Shown here: positions 1-8,226 of the stretch, one piece after another | How the letters are laid out: every line of letters begins with the position of its first letter | How positions within the stretch are numbered: position 1 is the first letter of the stretch | Assembly (NCBI GenBank): GCA_934456435.1 | Contig: CAKSHH010000007.1 | Location: forward strand, 41,636 to 105,635 | Direction: 5' to 3' | From: an uncultured Eubacteriales bacterium | Lineage (GTDB): Bacteria; Bacillota; Clostridia; Oscillospirales; Acutalibacteraceae | Length of the DNA: 64,000 nt | The notes under the pieces: model-generated | What the model was told of the DNA's origin: nothing | What the model saw: the letters and a program-made list of their open reading frames with translations, nothing else | Databases searched by the model: none | Program-made: the position numbers and the translations under genes

Positions 1-174
1 ATTTGTTTCATCGGCGATTCCCTTGCCGCGGACATCGCGCTCGGAGTGCGCCACGGAATGAAAACCGCCTGTGTCCTCACCGGCGTCACGACCCCCGAAA
101 TATATGAAAAATCAGACATCAAGGCCGATGTCTGCGTCAATTCAATCAAGGACCTGTGTGAGATTTTCAGGTGA
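1..174 (+). CDS. HAD-superfamily hydrolase, C-terminal fragment (5' end outside window)
   Basis: Only the last 57 codons are inside the window; the frame is open from base 1 to the TGA at 172-174. The fragment has HAD motif IV as GDSLAAD, followed by a GMKTACVLTGVT stretch and a short tail. This is the C-terminal pattern of NagD/HAD-IIA type phosphatases, in which the aspartates bind Mg and the Gly-Met-x-Thr segment precedes the last strand. Family-level identity is fairly secure; the substrate cannot be told from this part. It lies about 150 bases upstream of the queT riboswitch, so it is probably a separate transcript. Confidence 0.6.
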   Translation: MCFIGDSLAADIALGVRHGMKTACVLTGVTTPEIYEKSDIKADVCVNSIKDLCEIFR

Positions 175-274
175 AGTTCCTATTTAGCAATAACATATAG
201 TTAAGCATAAACAGTTTACAGTCCGGAAAAAGCAACATAAACGGCTGTAATCCATATTTCCCACCCCGGTAAAC

Positions 275-316
275 AGTCAGTTCGTAACCATCCTGACTAT
301 AAATAAAACTAAGGAG
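275..316 (+). promoter_or_regulatory. preQ1-I riboswitch (translational type) controlling queT
   Basis: Stem P1 is AGTCAG (275-280) with CTGACT (293-298), a perfect 6-base helix. It closes a 12-base loop containing GTAACC and is followed by an A-rich tail ATAAATAAAACTAAGG. This is the compact preQ1 class I layout. The terminal AAGGAG (311-316) is both the 3' arm of the expected pseudoknot (GG with loop CC) and the ribosome site of queT, so preQ1 binding should hide the ribosome site. The downstream gene is a queuosine-precursor transporter, the expected target. Confidence 0.85.
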
Positions 317-324
317 TATGACAA

Positions 325-840
325 ATGAAAAAGATGAAGAAAAGTACGGCATACACCGTACAGGCTGCGCTGATCGCCGCGCTGTATGCGGCGCTGACCT
401 ACGCGGTTGCTCCCCTTGCATTCGGAGCAACGCAATTCAGGATTTCCGAAGCGCTTACGGTTCTCCCGGTATTCACCCCGGCGGCAATACCCGGACTGGC
501 AGTCGGCTGCGTTATCGCGAACATCGGCAGTCCCTACGGACCGATCGACATTGTTCTCGGCACCGCCGCAACTGTTCTGGCGGCATTGATGACAAGGCTG
601 ACGCGCGGCATCAGAGTGAAGAACATTCCCCTGCTGTCTTTGATTTTCCCGACAATTTTCAACGGAATAATCATCGGCGGAGAAATAATGATGTTCACCC
701 CCGGACAGGCAGGAATCGTCGGCTTTCTGACCTCGGCATCCGGCGTCGCTCTCGGCGAACTGGTCGTCAGCTACACGCTCGGAATACTGCTTTTCCTCGG
801 AATCGACCGCACTCATATATTTGACAAAATATCGAAATAA
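325..840 (+). CDS. queT: QueT-family queuosine precursor transporter
   Basis: A 171-residue, very hydrophobic protein with about five or six membrane helices. It matches QueT proteins: an N-terminal helix with LIAALYAALTY, then FRISEALTVLPVF, GxxIANIGSPYGPIDIVLG and a central IPLLSLIFPTIFNG. QueT is thought to be the substrate-binding membrane component of an ECF-type importer for preQ0/preQ1. It would work with shared ATPase and T subunits that are not in this window. The start at 325 is 8 bases after AAGGAG; the ATG at 318 is in another frame and too close. The preQ1-I riboswitch just upstream supports the role independently. Confidence 0.88.
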   Translation: MKKMKKSTAYTVQAALIAALYAALTYAVAPLAFGATQFRISEALTVLPVFTPAAIPGLAVGCVIANIGSPYGPIDIVLGTAATVLAALMTRLTRGIRVKNIPLLSLIFPTIFNGIIIGGEIMMFTPGQAGIVGFLTSASGVALGELVVSYTLGILLFLGIDRTHIFDKISK

Positions 841-866
841 ACCACACAAACAGGTTCGGTGATTTA

Positions 867-1952
867 ATGAAAATCAGCTTTTTGATAAAAGACCTTTCCT
901 CAGGCGGAACGCAGAGGGCTGCGGTATCGCTTGCCAATTATTTTTCCCTGCACGGGCACGATGCCGAAATCATTGCCTTTCACGGTGACGAAAGCTTTTA
1001 TCCGCTTGAAGAGCTCGTCAAGGTTCGCTCCGCGGATTTTGACGACATAAAGCAAAACGCTTCCCTGGGCAGAATGCTCGGAGCCGTCAAAAGAATACTT
1101 AGAATCCGAAAGCTGGTTAAATCGGAAAAGCCGGACGTGCTGATAGGCATGAGCTTTTCAATGACGTGGTACGCCGTGCTCGCATCCGTTTTCACAAGGA
1201 CGAAATGCGTCGGCACGGAACGAAGCAATCCGTACAGCTACAAGGCGTCGAAGTTCAACACATTTCTCAGAAAATTCTTCTACCGCTTCACCGACGGATA
1301 TATTTTTCAGACCGAGAAAGCTGCAAAATTTTTCAGGAGCAAAGCTTCTCATAAGGACGCAGTGATCCCGAACGCAATATTCAACGAGACTGTTTACACT
1401 CTTTCCCCTCCTGCAGAACGCAAAAAAATTATCTGCGCGGCAGGCAGGCTCATCCGTTTGAAGCGTTTTGACATTCTGATAGACGCCTTTGCCGAGATCG
1501 CCGACCGTATTCCGGATTACAGGCTCTTCATCTTCGGCGAGGGTGAAGAAAAATCAGAGCTTGAAAATCAGATCAAGTATCTCGGACTTTCCGACAGGGT
1601 TATTCTTGCAGGTGCGGATCCGAACGCCGTCAAATTCATAAACTACGCCTGTGCGTTCGTGCTCTCGTCCGACCTGGAGGGAATGCCGAATGCCCTGCTT
1701 GAGGCCATGGCAATGGGCGTTCCGTGCATATCCACACGCTGTGAGCTCGGCCCCGAAGAGCTCATTGAAAACGGAGTCAACGGTATACTCACCGACGTCG
1801 GAAACACGGAACAGCTTTCCAACGCGATGCTGACAATAATCGAGAACCCCGATATTGCCCAAAAGCTTTCGCAGAACGGAAGAAAGCTCATTAAATCCCA
1901 CTCCATTGAAGCCATCAGCAACCAATGGCTGGAGTTTTTGAGGAAAATATAA
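867..1952 (+). CDS. Glycosyltransferase family 4
   Basis: A 361-residue protein with GT-B layout. The N-terminal half has the glycine-rich start DLSSGGTQRAAVSLANYF. The C-terminal half has the nucleotide-sugar-binding signature: AAGRLIRLKRFD, then SSDLEGMPNALLEAMAMGVP with the paired glutamates (EX7E), and ENGVNGIL near the end. Family members transfer sugars from nucleotide sugars to polysaccharide or lipid acceptors at the cytoplasmic face. No signal peptide is seen. It starts 26 bases after queT and may be co-transcribed; no other polysaccharide genes adjoin, so the acceptor is unknown. Confidence 0.8.
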   Translation: MKISFLIKDLSSGGTQRAAVSLANYFSLHGHDAEIIAFHGDESFYPLEELVKVRSADFDDIKQNASLGRMLGAVKRILRIRKLVKSEKPDVLIGMSFSMTWYAVLASVFTRTKCVGTERSNPYSYKASKFNTFLRKFFYRFTDGYIFQTEKAAKFFRSKASHKDAVIPNAIFNETVYTLSPPAERKKIICAAGRLIRLKRFDILIDAFAEIADRIPDYRLFIFGEGEEKSELENQIKYLGLSDRVILAGADPNAVKFINYACAFVLSSDLEGMPNALLEAMAMGVPCISTRCELGPEELIENGVNGILTDVGNTEQLSNAMLTIIENPDIAQKLSQNGRKLIKSHSIEAISNQWLEFLRKI

Positions 1953-1964
1953 TAAAAACATAAA

Positions 1965-2008
1965 AAAGAAATCGCAAAGCCTGAATTACTAAGCTTTGCG
2001 ATTTCTTT
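1965..2008. terminator. Bidirectional intrinsic terminator between convergent genes
   Basis: A 16-base perfect stem, AAAGAAATCGCAAAGC (1965-1980) with GCTTTGCGATTTCTTT (1993-2008), and a 12-base loop. A/T tracts on both sides let it serve the glycosyltransferase on + and the DapA-like gene on -. The right arm reaches the stop codon of the latter. Confidence 0.85.
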
Positions 2009-2934
2009 TACTTTATTATTTTTCTGACTTCATCTTCCGCTTTCATAAAGTCGTCCATGATCATCCGCTGATATTTTGTGAACTTCTTTTGGTCGCAGGA
2101 GCGTGACCAAAGGCTCATCGGAACGCCGACCTTGTTCATGTGATACTTTGCAATCTGCGGATAAGCGAGAACCTCCAGGAATGCCGCGAGTCCGATAAAG
2201 CTCTGAACTCTCTGCGCCTTTTCGGGCTCCTTGTCATAATTCTCACACAGCCATGCATAAAGATCGGGGTGACAGTTTGCCATGATTCCCGAAAAGCCCG
2301 CACAGCCGTGGCGGAGCGTGTGAAGAAGCGTCTGCGAATTTGCGTTGTAAAGCTTAATGCTCGTTCCCTTTAGCTGTTCAAGTCTTGCGTCGAGCATATC
2401 GGGGTCGCAGCAGGTGTCCTTGATAAAGGTAAATCTGCCCGTTGAAATACACCAATCGAGAATTTTCGGAGTGAGGATTCTCTTGTACGGATAGGGGCAT
2501 TCATAGATGCCGATCGCAATATCGTCGGGAAGCTTTGAAAGAAGATACTCGGCATTTTTTATCCAAACGTCGTCGCCGTCATTGTGAAGGTCAAGCCTGT
2601 TGCTTACCCAGACAATAGCGTCCACTCCCGTCTGAGCCATTGCGGTCATCTCGGCAATCTGCGCGTTCATATCATCGGAGTTGTGACCGGAAGCCACGAC
2701 GGAAATATTTTTTCCGCTCTCCTTTACGGTCTCAACAACCGTTTTGGCAATCTTCACCTTTTCGTCAAGCGAGAGATAGATCATTTCACTCGACTGACAT
2801 ACGGCAAAAATTCCCGTACAACCCATTTTTATGTACCAGTTTGTAATATTCTTTACCGCCTCGTAGTCAACGGTATTGTCGTCGTGATACGGAGTTATCA
2901 TCGTCGGGAATGTGCCCTTGTTTATATCTTTCAT
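2008..2934 (-). CDS. Dihydrodipicolinate synthase/N-acetylneuraminate lyase family protein
   Basis: A 308-residue class I aldolase of the DapA/NanA family. The N-terminus is GTFPTMITPYHDD. The expected Schiff-base lysine lies in FTFIKDTCCD (about K172) and a tyrosine in IGIYECPYPY. Family members condense or cleave pyruvate with an aldehyde. The canonical GxTGE motif is replaced by GCTGIFAVCQSSEM, which is not the standard lysine-pathway DapA, so a sugar-acid or other 2-keto-acid aldolase is equally likely. The start at 2934 follows GGGAGGT; an in-frame start 39 bases upstream is rejected because it lies before that site. It is a single-gene unit with its own promoter. Confidence 0.75.
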   Translation of the reverse strand: MKDINKGTFPTMITPYHDDNTVDYEAVKNITNWYIKMGCTGIFAVCQSSEMIYLSLDEKVKIAKTVVETVKESGKNISVVASGHNSDDMNAQIAEMTAMAQTGVDAIVWVSNRLDLHNDGDDVWIKNAEYLLSKLPDDIAIGIYECPYPYKRILTPKILDWCISTGRFTFIKDTCCDPDMLDARLEQLKGTSIKLYNANSQTLLHTLRHGCAGFSGIMANCHPDLYAWLCENYDKEPEKAQRVQSFIGLAAFLEVLAYPQIAKYHMNKVGVPMSLWSRSCDQKKFTKYQRMIMDDFMKAEDEVRKIIK

Positions 2935-2956
2935 TTTTTTACCTCCCGGTATTTTT

Positions 2957-2989
2957 AAGGCAATACCGCACAAATCGGGGTGCCGCCTT
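2957..2989 (-). repeat. Hairpin repeat element in the 5' UTR of the DapA-like gene
   Basis: On the minus strand it begins AAGGCGGCACC and ends GGTATTGCCTT. The arms pair with two G-U wobbles and one mismatch. The element starts about 7 bases downstream of the predicted -10 box (2997-3002), that is, at the predicted transcription start. Related copies lie at 62737-62790 (complete) and at 8146-8177 and 57041-57057 (partial). Confidence 0.6.
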
Positions 2990-2996
2990 AATTATG

Positions 2997-3025
2997 ATTA
3001 TAATTCATCGGAAAGAAAAAATCAA
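2997..3025 (-). promoter_or_regulatory. Promoter of the DapA-like gene
   Basis: On the minus strand: -35 TTGATT (3020-3025), a 17-base spacer and -10 TATAAT (2997-3002). Confidence 0.65.
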
Positions 3026-3126
3026 TACGCCGCCGATAAATCGCCGTTCCGATGTCATTACTGCGGCAATTCACCGCTTGCCGATAAACAATTATGCTCT
3101 TCTGACCGAAAAAGTGTAATATTTTG

Positions 3127-3156
3127 TTGAAATCCGCAGCATGATTATGTTATAAT
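3127..3156 (+). promoter_or_regulatory. Promoter of nrdR
   Basis: -35 TTGAAA (3127-3132), an 18-base spacer, and an extended -10 with TG at 3148-3149 and TATAAT at 3151-3156. No clear NrdR box pair was seen around it. Confidence 0.65.
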
Positions 3157-3194
3157 ACAATATATAATTATTTAGAGTATTGGATGTGATTTCG

Positions 3195-3656
3195 ATGAAA
3201 TGTCCGTTTTGCGGCTACTCCGAAAGCAAGGTTATTGACTCCCGTCCCACAGACGAGGGCGAGCGTATTCGCAGAAGAAGAGAGTGTATGAACTGCGGAA
3301 AAAGGTTCACCACCTATGAAATCATTGAAAGTGTACCCATCATCGTGGTAAAGAAAGACAAGTCCAGAGAGTCCTTTGACAGGAACAAGCTCTTCAACGG
3401 ACTTCTCAGAGCGTGCGAAAAGCGCCCGGTTTCCATTGAAACGATTGAGAAAATCGTCGATGAAATCGAAACCACATTGCAGAACTCACTTGACCGTGAG
3501 GTTACCTCCATTCACATCGGAGAGCTTGCAATGGATAAGCTCAAGGACACCGATGAGGTTGCTTACGTTCGCTTTGCTTCGGTTTACAGACAGTTCAAGG
3601 ACATCAACACCTTTATGGATGAGCTTGCAAAGCTCCTCGGCGAAAAAAATAATTAA
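3195..3656 (+). CDS. nrdR: Transcriptional repressor NrdR
   Basis: A 153-residue protein, the usual length for NrdR. An N-terminal zinc ribbon has paired cysteines (MKCPFC ... CMNCGKRF) with the basic strip ERIRRRREC between them. An ATP-cone domain follows from about residue 46 to 136 (VPIIVVKKDKSRESFDRNKL onward). NrdR senses ATP/dATP through the cone and represses ribonucleotide reductase operons. An upstream in-frame TTG at 3180 is rejected because family members start at MKCPFC. No nrd genes lie in the window, so it acts in trans. Confidence 0.92.
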   Translation: MKCPFCGYSESKVIDSRPTDEGERIRRRRECMNCGKRFTTYEIIESVPIIVVKKDKSRESFDRNKLFNGLLRACEKRPVSIETIEKIVDEIETTLQNSLDREVTSIHIGELAMDKLKDTDEVAYVRFASVYRQFKDINTFMDELAKLLGEKNN

Positions 3657-3671
3657 GTGAGATGATTTGCT

Positions 3672-4643
3672 GTGAAAAAGACAAAGAATAAAGCTCTTAA
3701 GGTCGGCCTCGGCGTTACGGCTACCGCCTTTGCAGTTGCCGATCTCGCCTGCGACTTCGCAATCAAACGTCCGGATCCCAACAAAAAGAAGAAGCCGGAA
3801 ACACGCGAAATGTACATAAAAAGAGCGGAGATCAGAAAGCAGAACAACCAGCGTCTTTATGACCTGAATCCCGAAGACCTGACGATAAAAAGCGTTGACG
3901 GGCTCAATATGAAAGCCTGGTATCTTCCTGCCGAAAAGGAGTCTAAGCGCTTCGTTATCTGCGTGCACGGACACAAGTGCAACGGTCCCGACGAGTTCAG
4001 CCACATTATGCCGTTCTACCACTATGACCTCGGCTACAACTACCTCCTCCCCGACCTGACTGGTCACGGAAGAAGCGAGGGCGAATACATCGGCTTCGGC
4101 TCGTTTGACGCAAAAAACATTCTCCTCTGGGTGGACTATCTCATCAACCGCTTCGGAAGCGACATTGAGATAATTCTGCACGGAATTTCCATGGGCGCGG
4201 CAACCGTTATGAACTGCAACGAAATGTCGCCGCCGGATCAGGTCAAGCTCATCATCGAGGACTGCGGCTTCATCAGCGCGGAAGCTGTTATGAACAACAC
4301 CCTCAAGGATATGATAGGATTCAAATTTATGCCGATCGTCAAGCTCGGCAGTCTTGTCAGCAAGGTCAAGGCGGGCTATTTCTTCTCGGAAAGCGATCCG
4401 CTCAAGAATATGAACAAGGCAAAGAACCCGGTTCTGTTCATTCACGGCGAAGAGGATACTTATGTCCCATTTGAATACGGAAAAAAGCTCTACGACGCCT
4501 GCCCGACGCCTAAGGATTACCTTTGGGTACCGAACACAGTTCACGCGTTCAGCTACTACAACGCCAAGGACGAGTATGAGCAGAAAATAAAAGATTTCAT
4601 CGCAAAATATATGGATAAAAAAGATGAAAAAGTGACAGTATAA
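3672..4643 (+). CDS. Alpha/beta hydrolase with N-terminal membrane anchor
   Basis: A 323-residue protein starting at GTG (3672). A hydrophobic segment at about residues 11-31 follows a Lys-rich start and probably anchors the enzyme. A serine-hydrolase fold follows: oxyanion HG at 99-100, nucleophile S173 in GISMG, acid D262 in GEEDTYVP and H291 in VHAFSYY. The triad looks complete. It resembles the YqkD/BAAT-like or acylglycerol-lipase group of Firmicutes; the substrate is unknown. It begins 15 bases after nrdR and is probably in the same transcript, without an obvious functional link. Confidence 0.78.
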   Translation: MKKTKNKALKVGLGVTATAFAVADLACDFAIKRPDPNKKKKPETREMYIKRAEIRKQNNQRLYDLNPEDLTIKSVDGLNMKAWYLPAEKESKRFVICVHGHKCNGPDEFSHIMPFYHYDLGYNYLLPDLTGHGRSEGEYIGFGSFDAKNILLWVDYLINRFGSDIEIILHGISMGAATVMNCNEMSPPDQVKLIIEDCGFISAEAVMNNTLKDMIGFKFMPIVKLGSLVSKVKAGYFFSESDPLKNMNKAKNPVLFIHGEEDTYVPFEYGKKLYDACPTPKDYLWVPNTVHAFSYYNAKDEYEQKIKDFIAKYMDKKDEKVTV

Positions 4644-4671
4644 TAATAGGAAAACCCGACTTATGCCGGAT

Positions 4672-4693
4672 AAAGGGCACTTATGTGCCCTTT
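4672..4693 (+). terminator. Intrinsic terminator after the alpha/beta hydrolase
   Basis: AAAGGGCAC (4672-4680), a 4-base loop, GTGCCCTTT (4685-4693), then GCTTTT. It sits just upstream of the aminotransferase ribosome site, so some read-through is likely. Confidence 0.6.
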
Positions 4694-4709
4694 GCTTTTG
4701 GAGGAAAAA

Positions 4710-5981
4710 ATGGAGTACAAAAACTTATCAAAAGACGAACTCATAAAAATGAAAGCGGAGCTTGAAGCCGCATATAACGATTTCAAGTCGGCAGGACTCA
4801 GCCTTGATATGTCGCGCGGCAAGCCGAACAAGGTTCAGCTCGATTTGACGAACGATATGCTCGACATTGTCAACTCTTCAAGCGATATGAAAGCCTCGGA
4901 CGGTATGGAGACCAGAAACTACGGCGGTCTCACGGGAATCCCGGAGTGCCGCAGGCTGATGGCTGAGCTCATGGACGTTGACGAAAAGAACGTCATTGTC
5001 GGCGGAGTCGCAAGCCTTACCCTCATGTACGATTACATCTCACAATGTATGGTCTTCGGCTGCGGCTCAGAGCCGTGGATAAAGCAGGGAGAAATCAAAT
5101 TTCTCTGTCCCTGCCCCGGATATGACAGACATTTCAGAGTTCTTGAGCATTTCGGCATAAAGATGATAAATATAAATATGAACGACGACGGCCCCGATAT
5201 GGACAGCATTGAGGAATACGTCAAGGACGAAAAGGTCAAGGGACTTTTCTGCGTGCCCAAGTATTCCAATCCCGACGGAATAACGTTTTCCGACGAGGTT
5301 GTCCGCCGCTTTGCCGCTCTGAAACCTGCGGCAAAGGATTTCAGAGTAATCTGGGACAACGCCTACATTGTTCACGACATAAACGACACACCCGACGAGC
5401 TTCTCAACATTTTTGACGAAGCAAAGAAATTCGGCAGCGAGGATCTCTTCATCGAGGTTGCCTCCACGTCGAAAATCAGCTTTGCGGGCGCCGGAATTTC
5501 AGCAATCGCCGCGTCCGACAGCAACATTGCCGCAATCAAGGAGCGTATGGGTGTTCAGATAATTTCAAACGACAAGGTCAACCAGCTCCGACACGCGCGC
5601 TATTTCAAAGACCTTGACGGCATAAAGGCGCACATGAAGAAGCACGCCGCAATTCTCAAGCCGAAGTTCGACGCAGTCACAAGCGGATTTGCTAAAGCCT
5701 TTGACGGAACGGGAATTGCGCACTGGAAAAATCCGAACGGCGGCTATTTCATCAGCCTTTACGTCATGAACGGCTGTGCGAAGCGCGTCGGTCAGCTCTG
5801 CAAGGAAGCAGGTCTCACGCTCACGACCGTCGGCGCGACCTATCCCTACGGCATTGACCCCGATGACAGCAACATAAGAATTGCGCCGTCATATCCCGAC
5901 GTTGACGAGCTGGAGAAGGCCGTTGAGCTTCTTTGCGTATGCGTCAAGCTGGCGGCAATCGAAAAACTTATTGAAGAGTGA
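4710..5981 (+). CDS. Class I PLP aminotransferase, aspartate aminotransferase-like (PF12897-type)
   Basis: A 423-residue fold-type I aminotransferase. The N-terminus runs YKNLSKDELIKMKAELEAAY and then LSLDMSRGKPN, the pattern of the MocR-like aspartate aminotransferase family. Visible PLP residues are N187 in YSNPDG, D216/Y219 in WDNAYIVHD and the Schiff-base lysine K255 in STSKISF. It probably moves amino groups between aspartate and 2-oxoglutarate, but the family tolerates other substrates. The start at 4710 follows GGAGG; the frame stays open further up without a ribosome site. Its stop overlaps the next start by one base (TGATG). Confidence 0.8.
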   Translation: MEYKNLSKDELIKMKAELEAAYNDFKSAGLSLDMSRGKPNKVQLDLTNDMLDIVNSSSDMKASDGMETRNYGGLTGIPECRRLMAELMDVDEKNVIVGGVASLTLMYDYISQCMVFGCGSEPWIKQGEIKFLCPCPGYDRHFRVLEHFGIKMININMNDDGPDMDSIEEYVKDEKVKGLFCVPKYSNPDGITFSDEVVRRFAALKPAAKDFRVIWDNAYIVHDINDTPDELLNIFDEAKKFGSEDLFIEVASTSKISFAGAGISAIAASDSNIAAIKERMGVQIISNDKVNQLRHARYFKDLDGIKAHMKKHAAILKPKFDAVTSGFAKAFDGTGIAHWKNPNGGYFISLYVMNGCAKRVGQLCKEAGLTLTTVGATYPYGIDPDDSNIRIAPSYPDVDELEKAVELLCVCVKLAAIEKLIEE

Positions 5982-7687
5982 TGCAAATGAACCGTCCCAT
6001 ATATGAAGTAAGAGAATTTCATAATTTCAGGGAGCTTCTGAATCAGAGTGAAGCGCTTTACGGAAACAGCCCTGCTTTCAAGGTCAAGAACCAGATCGGT
6101 CAGATCCTTGACATCAGCTACACCCATTTTAAGGGCGACGTTGAGGCTCTCGGAACAGCTCTGCTTGACCTCGGACTCGGCGGAGCGAGGATAGCCGTTG
6201 CAGGTGCTAACAGCTACAAATGGTGCCTGAGCTATATGGCTGTCGGCTGCGGAGTCGGCGTTGTTGTCCCGACGGACAAGGAGCTTCCGTTTGACGACAT
6301 CAAAAGCATACTTGAGGTTTCGGAGACAAAGGCGATTATTTTCGACAAGAAATTCGGCGACAAGCTTTTTGAAAACCGCGACAAGCTTCCGAAAGGGCTC
6401 ATACTCATATCAATGGAGCAGCGCAAGGACGAAAACGGCATACTTTCCTTTGACAGCCTGCTGAACAACGGCTACCGCCTTATCGGCAAGGGCTACACGG
6501 AGTATCTCGACCGTGACGTTGAGGGCAACAAAATGACCGTTCTTCTGTTCACATCGGGCACAACGGGAATGTCGAAAGCCGTTATGCTCAGCGCCGACAA
6601 TATCTGTTCCGACGTCCGCTCGATTATGGGCTTTGTAAAAATCAACAAGGGCGAGCGCATACTCTCTATACTGCCGATTCATCACACTTACGAATGTACC
6701 GTAACCTTTCTGTGCTGTGTCTACGGCGGAGTAACGATATGCTTCTGTGACGGACTGCGCTATATAACAAAGAACCTGGAAGAATACAAGCCGCACATTC
6801 TCATCGTCGTTCCTCTTGTGCTTGAAAAATTCTACAAGCGAATCATGAAAGCGATTGAAAAGGAGCGCGGAGGTATTGCCAAGGTCGCTCTCGGCAGCGT
6901 TATCACAAGGGCGGCAGGCGCGGCGAAGCTTGACGTTTCAAGCCTCTTCTTCGGCAAGATCAAAAAGGCTTTCGGTGGCTCGATTCGTCTCATCATTTCC
7001 GGCGCCGCAGGCATTGACCCCGAAATAATTAAAAATATGAACCGTTTTGGCATCCGTACTTTCCAGGGCTACGGATTGACGGAATGTGCTCCGATCGTAA
7101 TCTGCAACAGCGACAAGGACAATAAATACGACTCGATCGGCAAACCGATTCCCGGCGTTGAGGCTAAGATTTCAAAGCCCGACGAGAACGGAATCGGCGA
7201 AATATGCGTCAAAGGTTCCATGGTTATGCTCGGCTACTACAAGGATCCCGAAGCGACGCGCGCCGCTTTCGACAGCGACGGCTGGTACCACACGGGCGAC
7301 CTCGGACGGGTTGACCGCGAGGGTCACTACTATATATGCGGACGCTGTAAAAGCGTCATAGTTACAACGAATGGAAAGAACGTCTATCCCGAAGAGCTTG
7401 AAAGTATGCTTCTCAAGGAGGACGCGGTCAAGGAATGTATCGTAACGGGACGCGAGGACGAAAGGGGCAACACCATTGTGTTTGCGCGTATTTTCCCGGA
7501 CAAGAAAGCGATCGGCGCAATGTACGGCAACCGCAACATCTCCGACAAGGAGGTCAGCAAAGCCATCTCCGACGTGGTCAAAAAAATCAACTCTCAGGTC
7601 GTAAGCTACAAATCAATCAAGCGTTTTGAAATCGTCAGCAAAGAGTTTGAGAAAACCACGACGTCGAAAATCAAGAGAAACCAGTAA
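5981..7687 (+). CDS. Long-chain acyl-CoA synthetase-like AMP-binding protein
   Basis: A 568-residue ANL-superfamily enzyme. The P-loop motif is LLFTSGTTGMSKAVMLS, the A5 motif GYGLTECAP, the A7 motif WYHTGDLGRVD, the hinge CKSVIVTTNGKNVYPEE, and the C-terminal lysine motif is TTTSKIKRN. Together these indicate adenylation and thioester formation on CoA, most likely with fatty acids as in FadD-type enzymes; acyl chain choice is not readable. The start is the ATG overlapping the aminotransferase stop; ATG at 5987 is an alternative. The tight coupling suggests co-expression with the aminotransferase. Confidence 0.8.
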   Translation: MQMNRPIYEVREFHNFRELLNQSEALYGNSPAFKVKNQIGQILDISYTHFKGDVEALGTALLDLGLGGARIAVAGANSYKWCLSYMAVGCGVGVVVPTDKELPFDDIKSILEVSETKAIIFDKKFGDKLFENRDKLPKGLILISMEQRKDENGILSFDSLLNNGYRLIGKGYTEYLDRDVEGNKMTVLLFTSGTTGMSKAVMLSADNICSDVRSIMGFVKINKGERILSILPIHHTYECTVTFLCCVYGGVTICFCDGLRYITKNLEEYKPHILIVVPLVLEKFYKRIMKAIEKERGGIAKVALGSVITRAAGAAKLDVSSLFFGKIKKAFGGSIRLIISGAAGIDPEIIKNMNRFGIRTFQGYGLTECAPIVICNSDKDNKYDSIGKPIPGVEAKISKPDENGIGEICVKGSMVMLGYYKDPEATRAAFDSDGWYHTGDLGRVDREGHYYICGRCKSVIVTTNGKNVYPEELESMLLKEDAVKECIVTGREDERGNTIVFARIFPDKKAIGAMYGNRNISDKEVSKAISDVVKKINSQVVSYKSIKRFEIVSKEFEKTTTSKIKRNQ

Positions 7688-7698
7688 TAATAAATTTT

Positions 7699-7726
7699 CC
7701 CTCCTCATATTTTTAAACGAGGAGGG
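7699..7726 (+). promoter_or_regulatory. Hairpin that pairs the ribosome site of the next gene
   Basis: CCCTCCTC (7699-7706) is complementary to GAGGAGGG (7719-7726), which is the ribosome site of the gene at 7733. A short T tract follows. It may be a terminator for the acyl-CoA synthetase gene, a translational brake, or both. Confidence 0.5.
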
Positions 7727-7732
7727 ATTTTT

Positions 7733-8143
7733 ATGCCCAAGAAAAAAAAGAGAAAACCGTCAAAGGAAGCGGCGGATCCCATTAACATAATCATTAAGGC
7801 TCTCATCGGTTCGCTTGTCAACATCATTATCTTTTTCGCGCTTTCGGCAGCCTTTTCCTTTATTTGTCTGAAAGCCGACCTTGACGAAGCCTTGCTTAAA
7901 TACTTTGTTTTTGCAGCCGCGGCGATTTCGGGTCTCATCGGAGGATTCACGGCAGTCAGACCTATCCGAAAGAACGGACTGCTTATCGGCGGAGCCTGCG
8001 CCCTGCCGGCGTTTCTCATAATTTTTCTCATCTCGTCAATCTTGAGCCGAACGGGCATCGCGGTATCCGGCTGGATCGCCGCGCTGATAATGACCCTCGC
8101 TTCCGCCCTCGGAGGAATACTGAGCGCAAACCGCAGAAAGTGA
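7733..8143 (+). CDS. Small four-helix membrane protein, function unknown
   Basis: A 136-residue protein I do not recognise. It begins MPKKKKRKPSKEA, a very basic cytoplasmic start, followed by four hydrophobic stretches (about 20-45, 58-75, 84-104 and 110-130). The third starts with a small-residue run GLLIGGACALPAFLIIF and the last ends SALGGILSANRRK. This fits a TIGR04086/DUF-type small membrane protein, but that is only a guess. The ATG at 7733 follows GAGGAGG, which is caught in a hairpin. It stands between the acyl-CoA synthetase and DUF4091 genes. Confidence 0.55.
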   Translation: MPKKKKRKPSKEAADPINIIIKALIGSLVNIIIFFALSAAFSFICLKADLDEALLKYFVFAAAAISGLIGGFTAVRPIRKNGLLIGGACALPAFLIIFLISSILSRTGIAVSGWIAALIMTLASALGGILSANRRK

Positions 8144-8145
8144 TT

Positions 8146-8177
8146 TGCTTGAGAATCGAAGTGTGCGGTATTGCCTT
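8146..8177 (+). repeat. Partial copy of the AAGGC...GCCTT hairpin element
   Basis: The 3' arm GTGCGGTATTGCCTT (8163-8177) is identical to the 3' arm of the 2957-2989 copy (minus strand). The preceding TTGCTTGA resembles the middle of the 62737-62790 copy. The 5' arm is missing. It lies about 50 bases upstream of the DUF4091 start. Confidence 0.5.
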
Positions 8178-8226
8178 GAACCCCAAAATATGGTAAGATA
8201 AAGAAAAATGTACGGAGCTGAAAAAT

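Noticed and set aside
3486..4544. 352-codon open frame antisense to the alpha/beta hydrolase
   Set aside because: It crosses nrdR and hydrolase coding sequence without a ribosome site or motif. It is caused by codon bias.
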